From NCBI RefSeq assembly GCF_900543425.1, contig NZ_UQRQ01000003.1:124001-188000 (forward strand): 64,000 nt of DNA, written 5' to 3'. Positions within the stretch are counted from its first letter, which is position 1; each line of letters opens with the position of its first letter. This document shows, in pieces, positions 26,675-37,164 of the stretch. A program made the translations under genes and the position numbers. This DNA comes from an uncultured Sanguibacteroides sp. Its GTDB lineage: Bacteria > Bacteroidota > Bacteroidia > Bacteroidales > Marinifilaceae. A model generated the notes under the pieces. The model was not told where the DNA came from. It was given only the letters and a program-made list of their open reading frames with translations, and searched no databases.

Positions 26675-28213
26675 CTACTGATATACCACGATGTCTGCTA
26701 ATTTAATTCTGAATATGCCTTTGTTTACTTCGTCGTGTAAGATTACTTTGATGTACCGGACCTCTCTGCTTCCCTCGGCTACCGGTAGCAGGGTAACCTC
26801 TCCGGAGCCTTTACCGAGTATGTTTTCTTCCATGTACGTGACATTTTTCCAGTCGATCTGGTTGGTCGAGGTTTTGACGATAACGGAAGGGGGTAAATAA
26901 TGTGGCGAATCCCTGTCTTTAGCGGGATCGAACAGCATCTGCGCTATTTTAATCCCGCGTACTCTTTTTACCTCTTTCAAAACGATGGTCAGCTCGTAAG
27001 CACGTGTTGTCGGGGACACGGAGGATTCCCACCAGGTATTCGGGTCATTGTCCAACAGGTCGGTTAGATACATATCGCTGTCACTATCCGGAACAGAACA
27101 TTTAATGGTGTCCACTTCCATTTGGGAGATATAAGGAAGTCGATCCAATTCTCTCCGGTCGGGATAACCCATTTCCCGGATGTAAGTCCGGTCGATAGGC
27201 CCGAAATAATGGTTATGATAACGTTCGACGTTTAAACCCGTTAACTTGTTCGCCACGTCCAACACGTGAAGACTGCGTCCTTTTTCATAAAGGATACTGT
27301 TGTCCACCGGGGTAGAATAGGCGGGATCGGGGTAGAGGTAACGATTCTTGCCGAGTAACAACCTTTCCAGCCTCGGGCAATAAAGCACGTCCTCGAAAGT
27401 GGTCGCATCGTAATCGAATTCCAGCGTCCTGACGGTATCGATAAAGTGCCTGAATGCCGTTTCTTCAGCCGCGTTTTGATCGTTATACCCGTAACGTTGC
27501 CGTATGGCCGATTTGAAGTCCGAGGAGAAAGTCCGCTCGTTTCCCAGTAGGACGGGTTCAAATCGAATGATATCCGGGCACCCTTCTAATTTTCCCAGGC
27601 GATCGATCGTGATCGGTTGGCGGGTATCCACGTCTTTCAAAACGATAAACCCTTCATTGAATTTCTCCTCGGTTAACGGGTAGGGTTGTTTCTTGCCCCG
27701 GGTATCCGTGTAGTTGAGTTTGATATCGACAATATTGTCGTTCCATTGATCCATAAAAAAGATCAGGTTATTTTTAACTTTGTAGAATTTTGTAATGGCT
27801 CTCGTGAAGGTCCGCACGGCCTCGTGGTCCTCCGTGTAAGGGCGGGCGTAATCGGTTATGACTAACGATTCGTTACCGTTTTTATCCACGGCACGGACGT
27901 CCAGGCGATAGGTTCCGTCTTTCAGGTCACGAAGATCGCACGATGTTGCGGATCTATCTAACAACGAGTCGTGTTGCACGTCCGAGGCAGACCAGGATAC
28001 TTTTATTTTGTCGGTCACGGCATCTATACCGTTATTCCACTTTAATTCCAACCTTTTCCACCCGACGGTCACCTCCAGGCCGGAACATTTAGCGGGATAA
28101 CGGATTTTGCCGTTACCGGCGTAGTCGCTATACGTGTCTTCCAGACTCTCTCCGCAGCTTGCCGACAAAACGATTGACGTCAGCAAAACTACCAAATAGT
28201 TTATTCTTTTCAT
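26675..28213 (-). CDS. SusCD-linked surface lipoprotein (DUF4998-like, C-terminal F5/8-type domain)
   Basis: The product is 512 residues with a lipoprotein signal (VLSASCGESLED, Cys20). An N-terminal fibronectin-like region follows (GLEVTVGWKRLELKWNN...), as in DUF4998 proteins of SusCD loci. The last ~150 residues look like an F5/8 type C (discoidin) fold: DLLDNDPNTWWESS, ELTIVLKEVKRVRGIKI and a terminal strand EVRYIKVILHD. Proteins of this kind are taken to be surface glycan- or protein-binding subunits. It is last in the operon, starts 3 bp after the upstream gene, and is followed by a terminator. The ligand is unknown. Confidence 0.75.
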   Translation of the reverse strand: MKRINYLVVLLTSIVLSASCGESLEDTYSDYAGNGKIRYPAKCSGLEVTVGWKRLELKWNNGIDAVTDKIKVSWSASDVQHDSLLDRSATSCDLRDLKDGTYRLDVRAVDKNGNESLVITDYARPYTEDHEAVRTFTRAITKFYKVKNNLIFFMDQWNDNIVDIKLNYTDTRGKKQPYPLTEEKFNEGFIVLKDVDTRQPITIDRLGKLEGCPDIIRFEPVLLGNERTFSSDFKSAIRQRYGYNDQNAAEETAFRHFIDTVRTLEFDYDATTFEDVLYCPRLERLLLGKNRYLYPDPAYSTPVDNSILYEKGRSLHVLDVANKLTGLNVERYHNHYFGPIDRTYIREMGYPDRRELDRLPYISQMEVDTIKCSVPDSDSDMYLTDLLDNDPNTWWESSVSPTTRAYELTIVLKEVKRVRGIKIAQMLFDPAKDRDSPHYLPPSVIVKTSTNQIDWKNVTYMEENILGKGSGEVTLLPVAEGSREVRYIKVILHDEVNKGIFRIKLADIVVYQ

Positions 28214-28216
28214 GGC

Positions 28217-29539
28217 TTAATCTTTTTTTACATAAACTTCCAATTCCTGTATTGAAACGTACTTATCATTATTCTCGTCTACTCCAGGGTAATAGTACTC
28301 GAACGTGTCGTTTACTATTAGTTTTATGTAGCGATACCTTGTTGGATTGGCAGAAAATAATACCTCAATATAGGCAGAATCAACCACCGCAAGCATTTCC
28401 AATGTCTCCATTCGTCCCTCGAAATTTCTATTTGAACAGGGCCATGACCATCTGTCTCCTTCCTCTGTTTCGGGATGTTGATAAAAGTACCCGATCTTTG
28501 TCCACGAACCAGGATTACCCTCCTTCTCATTACCGGCGTAGACCGTCACTTCACAAGGTAATTTATTCGTGTATACAGAGTTCCATACTGTTCCCAGAGG
28601 TTCTCCTCCTCCCCGGGCAAAATAGATTCCCAAATTCAGCATACCGTACATCCGGATACTGGCAGGAATCTTCTCTTCCTTCAGGTCGATGATAAAAGGC
28701 ATTCCTTGTGCATTCGGACCCGCCAGGTAAGTATAGACTTCAGCCTCTCTTCTAACTTTTAGACGCTGTTTTCCCTTTGTATCTCCATCGAACAAGTACT
28801 TTACACCTGTTTTGGCTTCTTCATTTTCGACAGAAAGGTTTCCGGCGAAGAAATTTTCTTCGGAGAGATTCCATTTCTCGGAATAGAAGGATTCCACTTC
28901 TTTCCATACTTTTTGTTTTACACGATACCCCCGGTAGTCTTCGGTACGAATAACTACCGTATTCATTGCCCGATCCTGTTGTAGTTGAAACCTGAGAGTA
29001 TCTCCACCCTTGTTGATGGGGAAGCTTTTTAACAGGAGAGTATCTTCCTGTTGAGTCAGGGGATTGGTTCCCACGTAAAAGACATGTGCCATCCCGGATA
29101 CCCGTTCGGGAGCATCGTATATAACCTCGAAACCACCCCAGTAAGAGGAGACTTCGGCCGTTTCAAAAAAAGCGTAAGGAGCGGAATCTTTCGTGTCGAA
29201 AGTTACCTCGAAAGGAACCGATTCCTCGTTACGATTATTCACGAGGGAGACACGGGCGGAAACCTTTTGACGAGCCTCGTTAAAACCGTCTATAAGAAGC
29301 GAATCGCTTCCGTAACCACCAACTTTCAAAACTTCATAGCCTCTACAATCGACGTAACGTATATTAATAGCGAAAATTTCGGGATCGGGGGGTAAACGAT
29401 AATACATCATCGCTCCACCCGGTAAAGTTTTAAACCGGATATCCTCCTTAGGCATGGTCACGTCGAATGCAATAGGGCTATCTTCTTTGCAAGCGAAGAC
29501 AGTCAACAGTATAGCCAGTAAAAATAATATATGTTTCAT
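28217..29539 (-). CDS. SusCD-linked surface lipoprotein (DUF4959/DUF5000-like)
   Basis: The product is 440 residues with a lipobox (LTVFACKED, Cys17). Residues about 25-115 match the DUF4959-type Ig/FN3-like module (LPGGAMMYYRLPPDPEIFAINIRY). A second sandwich module follows, and the C-terminal part (about 230-440) is F5/8-type, as in DUF5000 (YLFDGDTKGKQRLKV, RYRYIKLIVNDTF). It lies 38 bp after SusD and 3 bp before the other lipoprotein gene. Likely outer-membrane surface, helping SusC/SusD capture its ligand; the ligand is not known. Confidence 0.77.
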   Translation of the reverse strand: MKHILFLLAILLTVFACKEDSPIAFDVTMPKEDIRFKTLPGGAMMYYRLPPDPEIFAINIRYVDCRGYEVLKVGGYGSDSLLIDGFNEARQKVSARVSLVNNRNEESVPFEVTFDTKDSAPYAFFETAEVSSYWGGFEVIYDAPERVSGMAHVFYVGTNPLTQQEDTLLLKSFPINKGGDTLRFQLQQDRAMNTVVIRTEDYRGYRVKQKVWKEVESFYSEKWNLSEENFFAGNLSVENEEAKTGVKYLFDGDTKGKQRLKVRREAEVYTYLAGPNAQGMPFIIDLKEEKIPASIRMYGMLNLGIYFARGGGEPLGTVWNSVYTNKLPCEVTVYAGNEKEGNPGSWTKIGYFYQHPETEEGDRWSWPCSNRNFEGRMETLEMLAVVDSAYIEVLFSANPTRYRYIKLIVNDTFEYYYPGVDENNDKYVSIQELEVYVKKD

Positions 29540-29577
29540 AATCAGCTATTTTTAAATATCTATTCTTGTAAATCATG

Positions 29578-31548
29578 TTACCATCCCGGATTCTGAACGA
29601 CACCAGAGATCAGTACTTGTTCCGCCCTGATCGGGTTGAGGTAATCCCGTGGCGCCGTAAACTTGCATTTATTCCAAATCACCACGGGGCCCTCGAAATT
29701 GTTGTAAAATCCTCGTTCCGTCTCACCGAGGATATTCCACCCGTACTGTTTCTCGTTTAACTTCTCGTGCGCGATCTTCCAACGACGGAGATTCCAGTAA
29801 CGATGTCCCTCGAAAGCCAGCTCGATGTTGATCTCCTGGCGGATAATCTCGCGCATTCCTTCCCGGGTGTCCACTTTCTCGGGATTTTTGGAATAGGTGG
29901 ATTTCCACGCTGTCACCACGTCCGGGATACCGGCCCGTTCGCGTACCTTGTTAAGCGGGGTGTATACCCGGTCGTCCGGTTTCTCCAGGTATTCATTCCA
30001 GGCCTCGGCCTGAATCAGGTAAAGCTCTGCTAAACGTATGACAGGTAGGGTTTCATCCCGGTTTAGGTTTACCTGATATGTTCTGGTAGCCCAAGTTGAA
30101 TAAGTGTGCTTTTTCAGCCAGTAACCGTTGATGTTTTGCCAGGAATTGCTGGTCACGATATCGTACTGGGAACCGAATTGCTCTCCTTTATAGGCTTTCA
30201 CGAGCAAGTTATAATCGTCGCGGGGGGTATTCGTGCCGAGTTGCCAGTAAAGGCGATCGGCCGCAATACAGGCATAGAAACGAGGTTCCCGGCGCAAGTG
30301 CAGTTGAAGCACGTCCGTGTTAAGTGGTACCACGTCCTTGTACAACGAGCTGGCCTCTTTACTCATCTGGTAACGACTGTTGTAGTTCCAGGTGTTGTCG
30401 GCATCGATGGGTAGACCGTGCTCCGTGTAATACATTTCCACCATTTTCATGGACGGAGAGAGACAGCCGTATAATTGCTCGTTAAAATATTTAATATCCG
30501 TAGATTTAAATCTCGGCAGACATAATTTGTAAAATCCTATACTCGTGTATTTCCACTCTAAAAGAAACTCGGGATTCGAAAACCTGGAATACATGGAAAA
30601 TTCAATGTCTCCCATTTTATTCAGCAGATCAGAGTTTTTACTGCTTGTCCCGTCATATAACCGGTGTCCGATTTGCTCACATACCTGAACAGCCTTATCA
30701 GCTGCCTCGGCAGCTCGCTTCCATTTTTCAGGATCTCTTTGGATGCTAAAAAGAGGTTCACCGTTTTTACCTTTAAAATCCGAGTAATACTCGTTGCCGT
30801 TAAAAAGGGGAGAGGCAGCGTAAAGTAATACCCGGGCTTTGAGGGCGAGTACGGATTCTTGACAGAAAAAAGGAGCACGGTCGGAATCTCTCGTGGTACT
30901 GGTAGGTAAATCCTTTTCCGCCTCGTCGAGTAGACGCACGATCGTGTTAAAGCAGGTATCCACGTGGACCCGGGGTTGCCGCATCTTGGACATGTCCTCG
31001 TCCACGCCTATGTTCTCGGGCACGAGAACGATCGGGCCGTAGCGGCGAACCAGCTCGAAATAGATAAAGGCCTTTATGGCCTTGACTTCCGCCTTCCATT
31101 GTCGTTTCTCGCTTGCTAACATGTTGTAGACGTTATCGATGTTTTCGATAAAAATATTGCAAGAGCGGATCAGCTCGTAAAAAGAGCTGTAATAGTTATT
31201 TATACCACCCTCTTCCCATAAGTTATCATAAGGAGCTTGGGACATTTGCAACCCGTCGGAAATTTTGAATCCCGGATAATCATATTTACCTTCACCTCCG
31301 GCAGCATTTCGGAGTCGATCACAGGTGACAAATTCATCTGCACCTAAATAGGCAACATTGTCGCATACATTTGCGATCAACATAGTTGTTAATCCGTATA
31401 TTCCGGCGAGCCAGCTATTGGCACTTGTGCGTTGTTCAAAGATCGTCTCTATTGTATCGATATCTTTCTCGGGAGTCATATCTAAATAATCGCTACAGGC
31501 GAATAACAGGAGCGCGGAAGATAAAATAGTGTATAATATATGTTTCAT
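29578..31548 (-). CDS. RagB/SusD-family substrate-binding lipoprotein
   Basis: The product is 656 residues with a strong lipobox (LLLFACSDYLD). The mature N-terminus (PEKDIDTIETIF, then NSWLAGIYGL) is the usual SusD opening. TPR-like helices include VKAIKAFIYFELVRRYG and the ALKARVLLYAASPLFNG segment. The C-terminus has the family LPVIRLAELYLIQAEAWNEY, IRQEINIELAFEGHRYWNLRRW and the final YLNPI. It forms the lid on the SusC transporter at the outer membrane. It starts 18 bp after the repaired SusC frame ends. Confidence 0.93.
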   Translation of the reverse strand: MKHILYTILSSALLLFACSDYLDMTPEKDIDTIETIFEQRTSANSWLAGIYGLTTMLIANVCDNVAYLGADEFVTCDRLRNAAGGEGKYDYPGFKISDGLQMSQAPYDNLWEEGGINNYYSSFYELIRSCNIFIENIDNVYNMLASEKRQWKAEVKAIKAFIYFELVRRYGPIVLVPENIGVDEDMSKMRQPRVHVDTCFNTIVRLLDEAEKDLPTSTTRDSDRAPFFCQESVLALKARVLLYAASPLFNGNEYYSDFKGKNGEPLFSIQRDPEKWKRAAEAADKAVQVCEQIGHRLYDGTSSKNSDLLNKMGDIEFSMYSRFSNPEFLLEWKYTSIGFYKLCLPRFKSTDIKYFNEQLYGCLSPSMKMVEMYYTEHGLPIDADNTWNYNSRYQMSKEASSLYKDVVPLNTDVLQLHLRREPRFYACIAADRLYWQLGTNTPRDDYNLLVKAYKGEQFGSQYDIVTSNSWQNINGYWLKKHTYSTWATRTYQVNLNRDETLPVIRLAELYLIQAEAWNEYLEKPDDRVYTPLNKVRERAGIPDVVTAWKSTYSKNPEKVDTREGMREIIRQEINIELAFEGHRYWNLRRWKIAHEKLNEKQYGWNILGETERGFYNNFEGPVVIWNKCKFTAPRDYLNPIRAEQVLISGVVQNPGW

Positions 31549-31566
31549 CGTTTCATCGTTTTAAAA

Positions 31567-34500
31567 TTAGAAACTAACGTTCAGCCCGAGCGAGAAGGTC
31601 CTCTGTATCGGGTAATTGAAGCCGTTGTCGCCAAGTTCGACATCCCATATTTTAAAGTTACTGATCAGGAAAGGGTTATTTACGCGAGCGTAGAACTTGA
31701 CGTTTTGCATTTTAACTTGGTCATCAGATTCGCGGGTAAATTGTAAGCCAATTCCATCGACGTGCAGCGTAAAAAACGACATTTGCGCATGAAGTAAGTG
31801 CTCTTGCGAACCTCTATCCCCGATTTCCAGTTTTCCTGCGGGTTGTGGACGCTGATCGGTTGGGTGGAAAGATGGGGCCAGAAAGGACGTTCTTTCATGT
31901 TACTCTCGCTCCAGTGGTCGTCGTGTATGGCTTTTAACATGGCCCGATCTTCAACAAAAGGATTAATTTGCATGGGGTCCATGAAGAAACTCCGTTTACC
32001 CGATCCCTGAAAAGCAAAGCTAAACTCCCAGTTTTTATAGTTGATAAAACCGCTGAAGCCGTAGATGATTCGTGGCGTGGTCGGGAAACCGATACGCGTG
32101 GCGTCGTTGTCGTCAATTTTCCCGTCTCCGTTCAGGTCCCGGTAGCGAATATCCCCGGGCATGACATCTCCGCCTTGGCGGGGAGAATTATCGATCTCCG
32201 ATTGATCACGGAAAAGTCCTTCGGCAATATACCCGATAGATTGCGATAGCTCGTGTCCCTCTTTTAATTGCCAGGAGGGTTTATCGGAGGTTTCCTCTAT
32301 GTTGAGGTAAACGGCCTTGTTGTAAGTAAACGTGCCGTTGAGGATGACCCAGAAGTCTTGGCTGAAAGCGTGTTGGATTTTTCCCGAGAGGTCGACTCCC
32401 CGGGAACGGGCTTTACCGACGTTGGCTAATTGATATTCCTCGATACCGACACTTGCCGGAACCGTGATGCGGTAATCAAGGATATTGTGACGAATCTCCT
32501 GGTAAAAATCGGCCGTCACCTCCAGCAATCCTTTAAACAATTTGGTCTCGACCCCCAGGTTGACCTGCTCGGCGATCTCCCATTTGATTTTATTGTTAGG
32601 ATAGGAGACGATCTTGTATGTCTGTACTACTCGTGCCCCGGGTCGTGGGTCGGGTATCTGTCTTTCTTTAATTAACGGAAGATGAGTGAAACGGGGAGAG
32701 GAGATAATCCCGTCATTACCGACCTTTCCCCATGAAAACCTGAACTTCAGGAAAGACAACCAGTGAGCGGTATGGTTAGCCAGAAAATTCTCTTTGGAGG
32801 CAATCCACGCCGCCCCGACTGCCGGGAAGAATCCCCACTGGTGATCCCTGGCGAAACGCTCGGAACCGTTATACCCGAAACTGGCTTCCGCGAAATAACG
32901 GTCCTTGTACCCGTATGTCCCGCGCATGGAGAATCCCAGGTTACGCCGGGGGATACCGTCTAAAACGGATTCTGTTTCCGAGATAGTAGTTTCTTGGGCG
33001 TTAAGTACCGCCGTCAGGCTGGTTTGATGCTCTCTCCAGGCTGCCACGTGCAAGGCACGCACTTCATAGCCGAGTTGTGTGCTTTGGCTACTACCGCTTG
33101 CGTTTCTATCCTTCGCTAAAGTTCTACGAGCAAGAGTGGGATTTAGTGCCGATAACGTGTGTTTTCCCGTTTCGAAATCGTAATCGTCCAAGGCGTATAT
33201 AAACGGTTCGGTGGTGTAAGCGTTAGCGTAATAACCCATTTTGTTTAACGAGATACTGGCCCTCACTTCCAGTCCTTTGACGAGGGACGAGAGGTTGTGG
33301 ATGTATTCCGCCCGGGTCGTGGCCGAGTAGCGGCTTCGTTCTTTATACCCCATCTGGATGGCCATATAAGGGTTGACACTCTCCCGAGTAGTAGATCCGA
33401 ATCGTAGATGTGGCCAAGCGTAAGTTTCGTCGGCGGGATACATGGGCGCGAAATCCACGGGCGAGGCAGCAAAAGCCATGGCGTAGGCCTGAGTCACGTC
33501 GCTATACGGGCCGTGATACTTGTCGAGTGAAGCCGTCGAGTTGATTAATAATTTAATCCCCGCGCTCAAGTCGATGTTTAAATTGGTACGAAAAGTGAAG
33601 GTGTTATTACTGATGTTGCAATCGAACTGGTTTAACCGGTCGGTTTTCAGCATGCCCTCGTCCCGGTTGTAGTTGACGGAGGCGTAATACTGTACGACCC
33701 GCGAGCCGCCGCGAAGGTTTAATCCCATGTGGTGGTTGACGGAGTAGTCGTGAAACAGGATCTTGTACCAGTCGTTGGCGGGATATACCCAGGAGGGGTA
33801 CTTGCCGGAACCGGTACGCTCGATACGTTCCACGCTGTATTGCGGCATGGCCATCGGGTTTCGGGCTAACAAGGCTTGATTATACATTTTCATGTAAGTC
33901 ACGGGATCGACCACCTCGATCTTTCGTGTCGGCATGGAGGTTATGGCTTCGTAACGCACGGAGGTATACACGCTACCCTCCACGCCTTTTTTGGTCGTGA
34001 TAAGGATTACCCCGTTGGCCCCGCGGGCCCCGTACATGGCCGTCGCCGAGGCGTCCTTCATCACGCTGAAACTCTCGATATCTTCTACGGGCATGCGTGC
34101 CAGGTCCAGTTTCGAGGATTCCACACCATCGATCAAAATCAACGGGTCGATATTGGCGTGGGTTTGAAATGACGTGATTCCCCGGATATAGAATTTGGTG
34201 TTCATTTCACTTTCCGTTAAAGCCCCCGGAAGCCCTCCCGTTTGCCACCCGATGATACCGGCAATCTTTCCCGCGAATTGGGTGGTCAGGTCGCTGCTCG
34301 ATGACTTCAAGCTCCCGGGATTGACGGTGGTAATTGCCGATACCACGCTCTCTTTTTTCTGCTCCCCGAAGGCAACCACCGTTACCTCCTCGATATTCTC
34401 TGCGGTAGGATTTAGACGTATATTTACTTTGATTTTTCCTTTAATCGGTACGATCTCTGTTTTGTATCCGATAAACGAGACCCGTAATACATCATCCGGT

Positions 34501-35006
34501 TTTGCCGGAATCGTGTATCGGCCGTTGGTATCGGTGGCGACCCCCTGTGTTGTACCGTGAATGATGACGGTGGCCCCGGGAATGGGATTGCCTTTCTCAT
34601 CTGTAACTCTACCACTTACTTTGAGTAAGGATACCGTTGTTTTTTCCCGTATGGTGATTAAATTTCCTTGAATGGAATATTCCAATCCTAACTTGGGAAG
34701 GATTTCATCTAAAAGTTGTTTGACCTCTTTATTTTCGGCTTTTACGTCGATTTTGCCTTTCGACTTTGCCAATTCGCTGTTGTAGAAAAAATCGTAGTTT
34801 GTTTGTTTTTTCAATTCAACGATCACCTCGTTTAGAGTGGCGTTTTTCAAATCCAAGGTAACCTTTGTTTTCTGTTGTGCTTGCGTATTTATGGGTACGG
34901 AAAAAGATACACATAGAAACGAAAGCATGAAGAAATTTTTAAAGATTAACGTTCTTCGTCGTGTATTCCAACTTCTTGGTAATGCGTGTTCTCGTTTTTT
35001 TTTCAT
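31567..35006 (-). CDS. SusC-type TonB-dependent transporter with STN domain, frameshifted
   Basis: This is an outer-membrane TonB-dependent channel. It has a signal peptide (about 20-45), an STN signalling domain (about 47-120, LDLKNATLNEVIVELKKQ), a CarboxypepD-like beta domain (about 130-205, VSGRVTDEKGNPIPGATV), a plug (about 215-335, ending DASATAMYGARGANGVI) and a barrel. The frame from 35006 runs to TKLK (residue 1099), then veers into CKTSSSTLA and stops at 31680. The missing 47-residue barrel end (MQNVKFYARVNNPF...LGLNVSF) is present in the next frame down to 31567. One A missing from the AAAA at 31710-31713 explains it. The repaired length would be 1146 residues. The STN domain couples to the FecR/sigma pair upstream. 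Confidence 0.88.
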
Positions 35007-35118
35007 AAATTTGTTGTATTATAATTTAACATCGATACATCCGTCTCTTGCAAGGATTCCGGGTGTATTTATGAAGAGCAACAGGTTGAAGATTGATCAG
35101 GTCTTCGACCTGTTTATT

Positions 35119-36282
35119 TTATTTTCCTTTTATCGTGATCCGGTCTTTCCCCACGATAAATTTTACGTCTCGGGTATATTCCAGCATATCGAATAGGGGG
35201 GTGATGTCGTCGTATCTTTTCAAACGTCCGCTGAATTTTATGTTTTTCAGTTCCGGCTGGGAGAATTCGATCTTAATATTGTACCACCGGGAGAATATTT
35301 GCATTAATTCTTCCAGAGGCATGTCTTCAAAATCGCAATAGCCGTCTTTCCAGGAGGTAAATTGACGCGTATTTACGGGAAAATAATCCGTTTTTTGGGT
35401 TTTCTTGTTATAAGCGACTTGTGTTCCGGGGGTCATGATAACACAATGATCTCCGCATCGGGTTTCCACACGACCTTGCTCTAAGGTCGTTTTTACCCAT
35501 GTTTCGTCGGGATAGGCCTTTACGTTGAAGCAGGTTCCCAATGCTCGTACCGAGACATTCGCCGTGTGTACGATAAACGGGTGTAAAGAGTCGGATATGA
35601 CTTCGAAGTAGCCTTCCCCTGTTAGGAAAATCTCTCGTTTCCCCTCGACGAATCGATCGGGATAACGTAAGGAACTTCCCGCGTTGAGATATATTTTAGT
35701 TCCGTCTGAAAGGACTACGTTGTATTCCGCTCCAAACGGTACGTTTATCGTATAAAATTCGGGCGGTTGTTCTTCTGTTTTATAAGACTCGACGATCAGG
35801 GTTTGTTTATCGGTGTGTATCTTCTTGTCGTTGTCGGATAAAATAACGGTTGATTTATCCTGTTTGAGTAATTGTTTTTTTCCATCCGGTAAGATCAGTT
35901 CCGCTGCCGGCTTGGTCAGGGATAAACCGGATATGTATATTTGATTCATGGAAAATTCCTTTTTGACCGGTTTTTCCCATTTTAAGGCGAAAAAAAGGCC
36001 TACTAACAGAACGGATGCCGCAGCACAGGACGACCAAAAAATCTGTTTCCGTTTTTTTCTGATCCGGGAAATTTCTCGTTTGACATGGGCGAAGACCGTA
36101 TCTTGTTTCTGGTGTTTATCCAGCACACTCTTTTGAAAAGTTAATTTCTGAATGATTTGTACTATTTTCCCGTTTTGAACGGAAGAGTGTTCCCATTCTG
36201 TGAATAACTGTTTTTCTTCGTCGGACAAAGATTTGTAATTCAGCATGTTAGCTAATATATCATCGATATCTTTTTCTGTCAT
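35119..36282 (-). CDS. FecR-family anti-sigma factor
   Basis: The product is 387 residues. A cytoplasmic sigma-binding part spans about 1-80 (DIDDILANMLNYKSLSDEEKQLF), a single membrane helix lies at about 85-104 (FWSSCAAASVLLVGLFFAL), and a periplasmic FecR domain covers about 180-275 (NVPFGAEYNVVLSDGTKIYLNAGSSLRYP in part). A C-terminal DUF4974 domain has LMQIFSRWYNIKIEF. It should hold the sigma factor encoded 53 bp upstream until the STN domain of the SusC protein signals substrate. The order sigma, FecR, SusC, SusD is the standard one. Confidence 0.92.
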   Translation of the reverse strand: MTEKDIDDILANMLNYKSLSDEEKQLFTEWEHSSVQNGKIVQIIQKLTFQKSVLDKHQKQDTVFAHVKREISRIRKKRKQIFWSSCAAASVLLVGLFFALKWEKPVKKEFSMNQIYISGLSLTKPAAELILPDGKKQLLKQDKSTVILSDNDKKIHTDKQTLIVESYKTEEQPPEFYTINVPFGAEYNVVLSDGTKIYLNAGSSLRYPDRFVEGKREIFLTGEGYFEVISDSLHPFIVHTANVSVRALGTCFNVKAYPDETWVKTTLEQGRVETRCGDHCVIMTPGTQVAYNKKTQKTDYFPVNTRQFTSWKDGYCDFEDMPLEELMQIFSRWYNIKIEFSQPELKNIKFSGRLKRYDDITPLFDMLEYTRDVKFIVGKDRITIKGK

Positions 36283-36335
36283 TTATCACTCTTTTCTTAT
36301 ATATTTATAAAATAGGAAAAAAGGGTGATAAAGAA

Positions 36336-36905
36336 TCAATCTTTTTTTGTTAAAAAATATAAAAGTGTAAGGAAGGTTTTTTCCTGGAGGTTTTCACGTA
36401 GGAATTTAAGAGCTGTTTTCATTTGGGTTTTCACGGTATTGATACTGATTCCCAGTTCATCTGCAATCTCTTGATAACCTTTATCGTTCAGGCATGCCAT
36501 TAAAAATATTTTCCGGCATTTTTCAGGGAGCCGGTTTATCGTTTCATATAAAATTTCGATTGTTCCCTGATACTCTTCGGTCGTATCGTAGTGATGCGTG
36601 TCGTTTTCTTTTGAAAACGAGAGTTGGGTTTCGTATCTTTTTTTGTGTTCTTTCAAGAAGAGAAAAGAGCGATTTTTGACCATCTTAAAAATATATCGAT
36701 CCAAATCTCCCGTGAACGAGTGGAGTTTTTTGCTGTTCCACAAGCAGAGGAAACAGTCTTGTACAATGTCTTCTGCGGCTTCCAAATCATCTAATATATG
36801 ATAAGAATACAATAGTAAATTATCATAATATTGTTCAAAAAGAAGTTGAAAGGCATTACTTTCGTCTTTTTTGATCAAATGTAGTATGTTTGACGATGAA
36901 TTCAT
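36336..36905 (-). CDS. ECF RNA polymerase sigma factor
   Basis: This is a sigma-70 family ECF factor of 189 residues. Region 2 lies at about 18-80 (LFEQYYDNLLLYSYHILDDLEAAEDIVQDCFLCLW) and region 4 at about 115-165, with the HTH GYQEIADELGISINTVKTQM. The start is the ATG at 36905: the longer frame begins at 36953, inside the -33 element of a clear promoter. It should direct transcription of the SusCD genes behind it when released by FecR. Confidence 0.9.
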   Translation of the reverse strand: MNSSSNILHLIKKDESNAFQLLFEQYYDNLLLYSYHILDDLEAAEDIVQDCFLCLWNSKKLHSFTGDLDRYIFKMVKNRSFLFLKEHKKRYETQLSFSKENDTHHYDTTEEYQGTIEILYETINRLPEKCRKIFLMACLNDKGYQEIADELGISINTVKTQMKTALKFLRENLQEKTFLTLLYFLTKKD

Positions 36906-36923
36906 TTCTATTTTTTGTGTATA

Positions 36924-36954
36924 CAAATATAATGAACTCCAATATTGATGCAAA
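36924..36954 (-). promoter_or_regulatory. Promoter of the ECF sigma gene
   Basis: On the minus strand the -33 TTTG (36951-36954) and -7 TATATTTG (36924-36931) are separated by 19 bp, a textbook Bacteroidota housekeeping promoter. The start codon follows 18 bp later. Confidence 0.75.
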
Positions 36955-37164
36955 CTTTTAGGAGAAAGAATTAATTTAATGAGTTTAGATATTTATTTGT
37001 GTTTGAACGGAAGTAAAGATGGATACGATCAGAAATAAATAGCATTGTGATTTTGGAAATAAGAAATAATCTTCTTTTTATTTCAAATGAAATTTACGAT
37101 TTAACTTGGTAGAATGGTAATAAACAGGTTATTTTGCAGTACTAATTTAAAAACAATAAATAGT

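Noticed and set aside
31680..31800. Programmed -1 frameshifting as the main explanation for the SusC break
   Set aside because: The A run is short (four As) and I see no clear stimulatory structure just downstream; a simple one-base loss or a sequence error is more likely.
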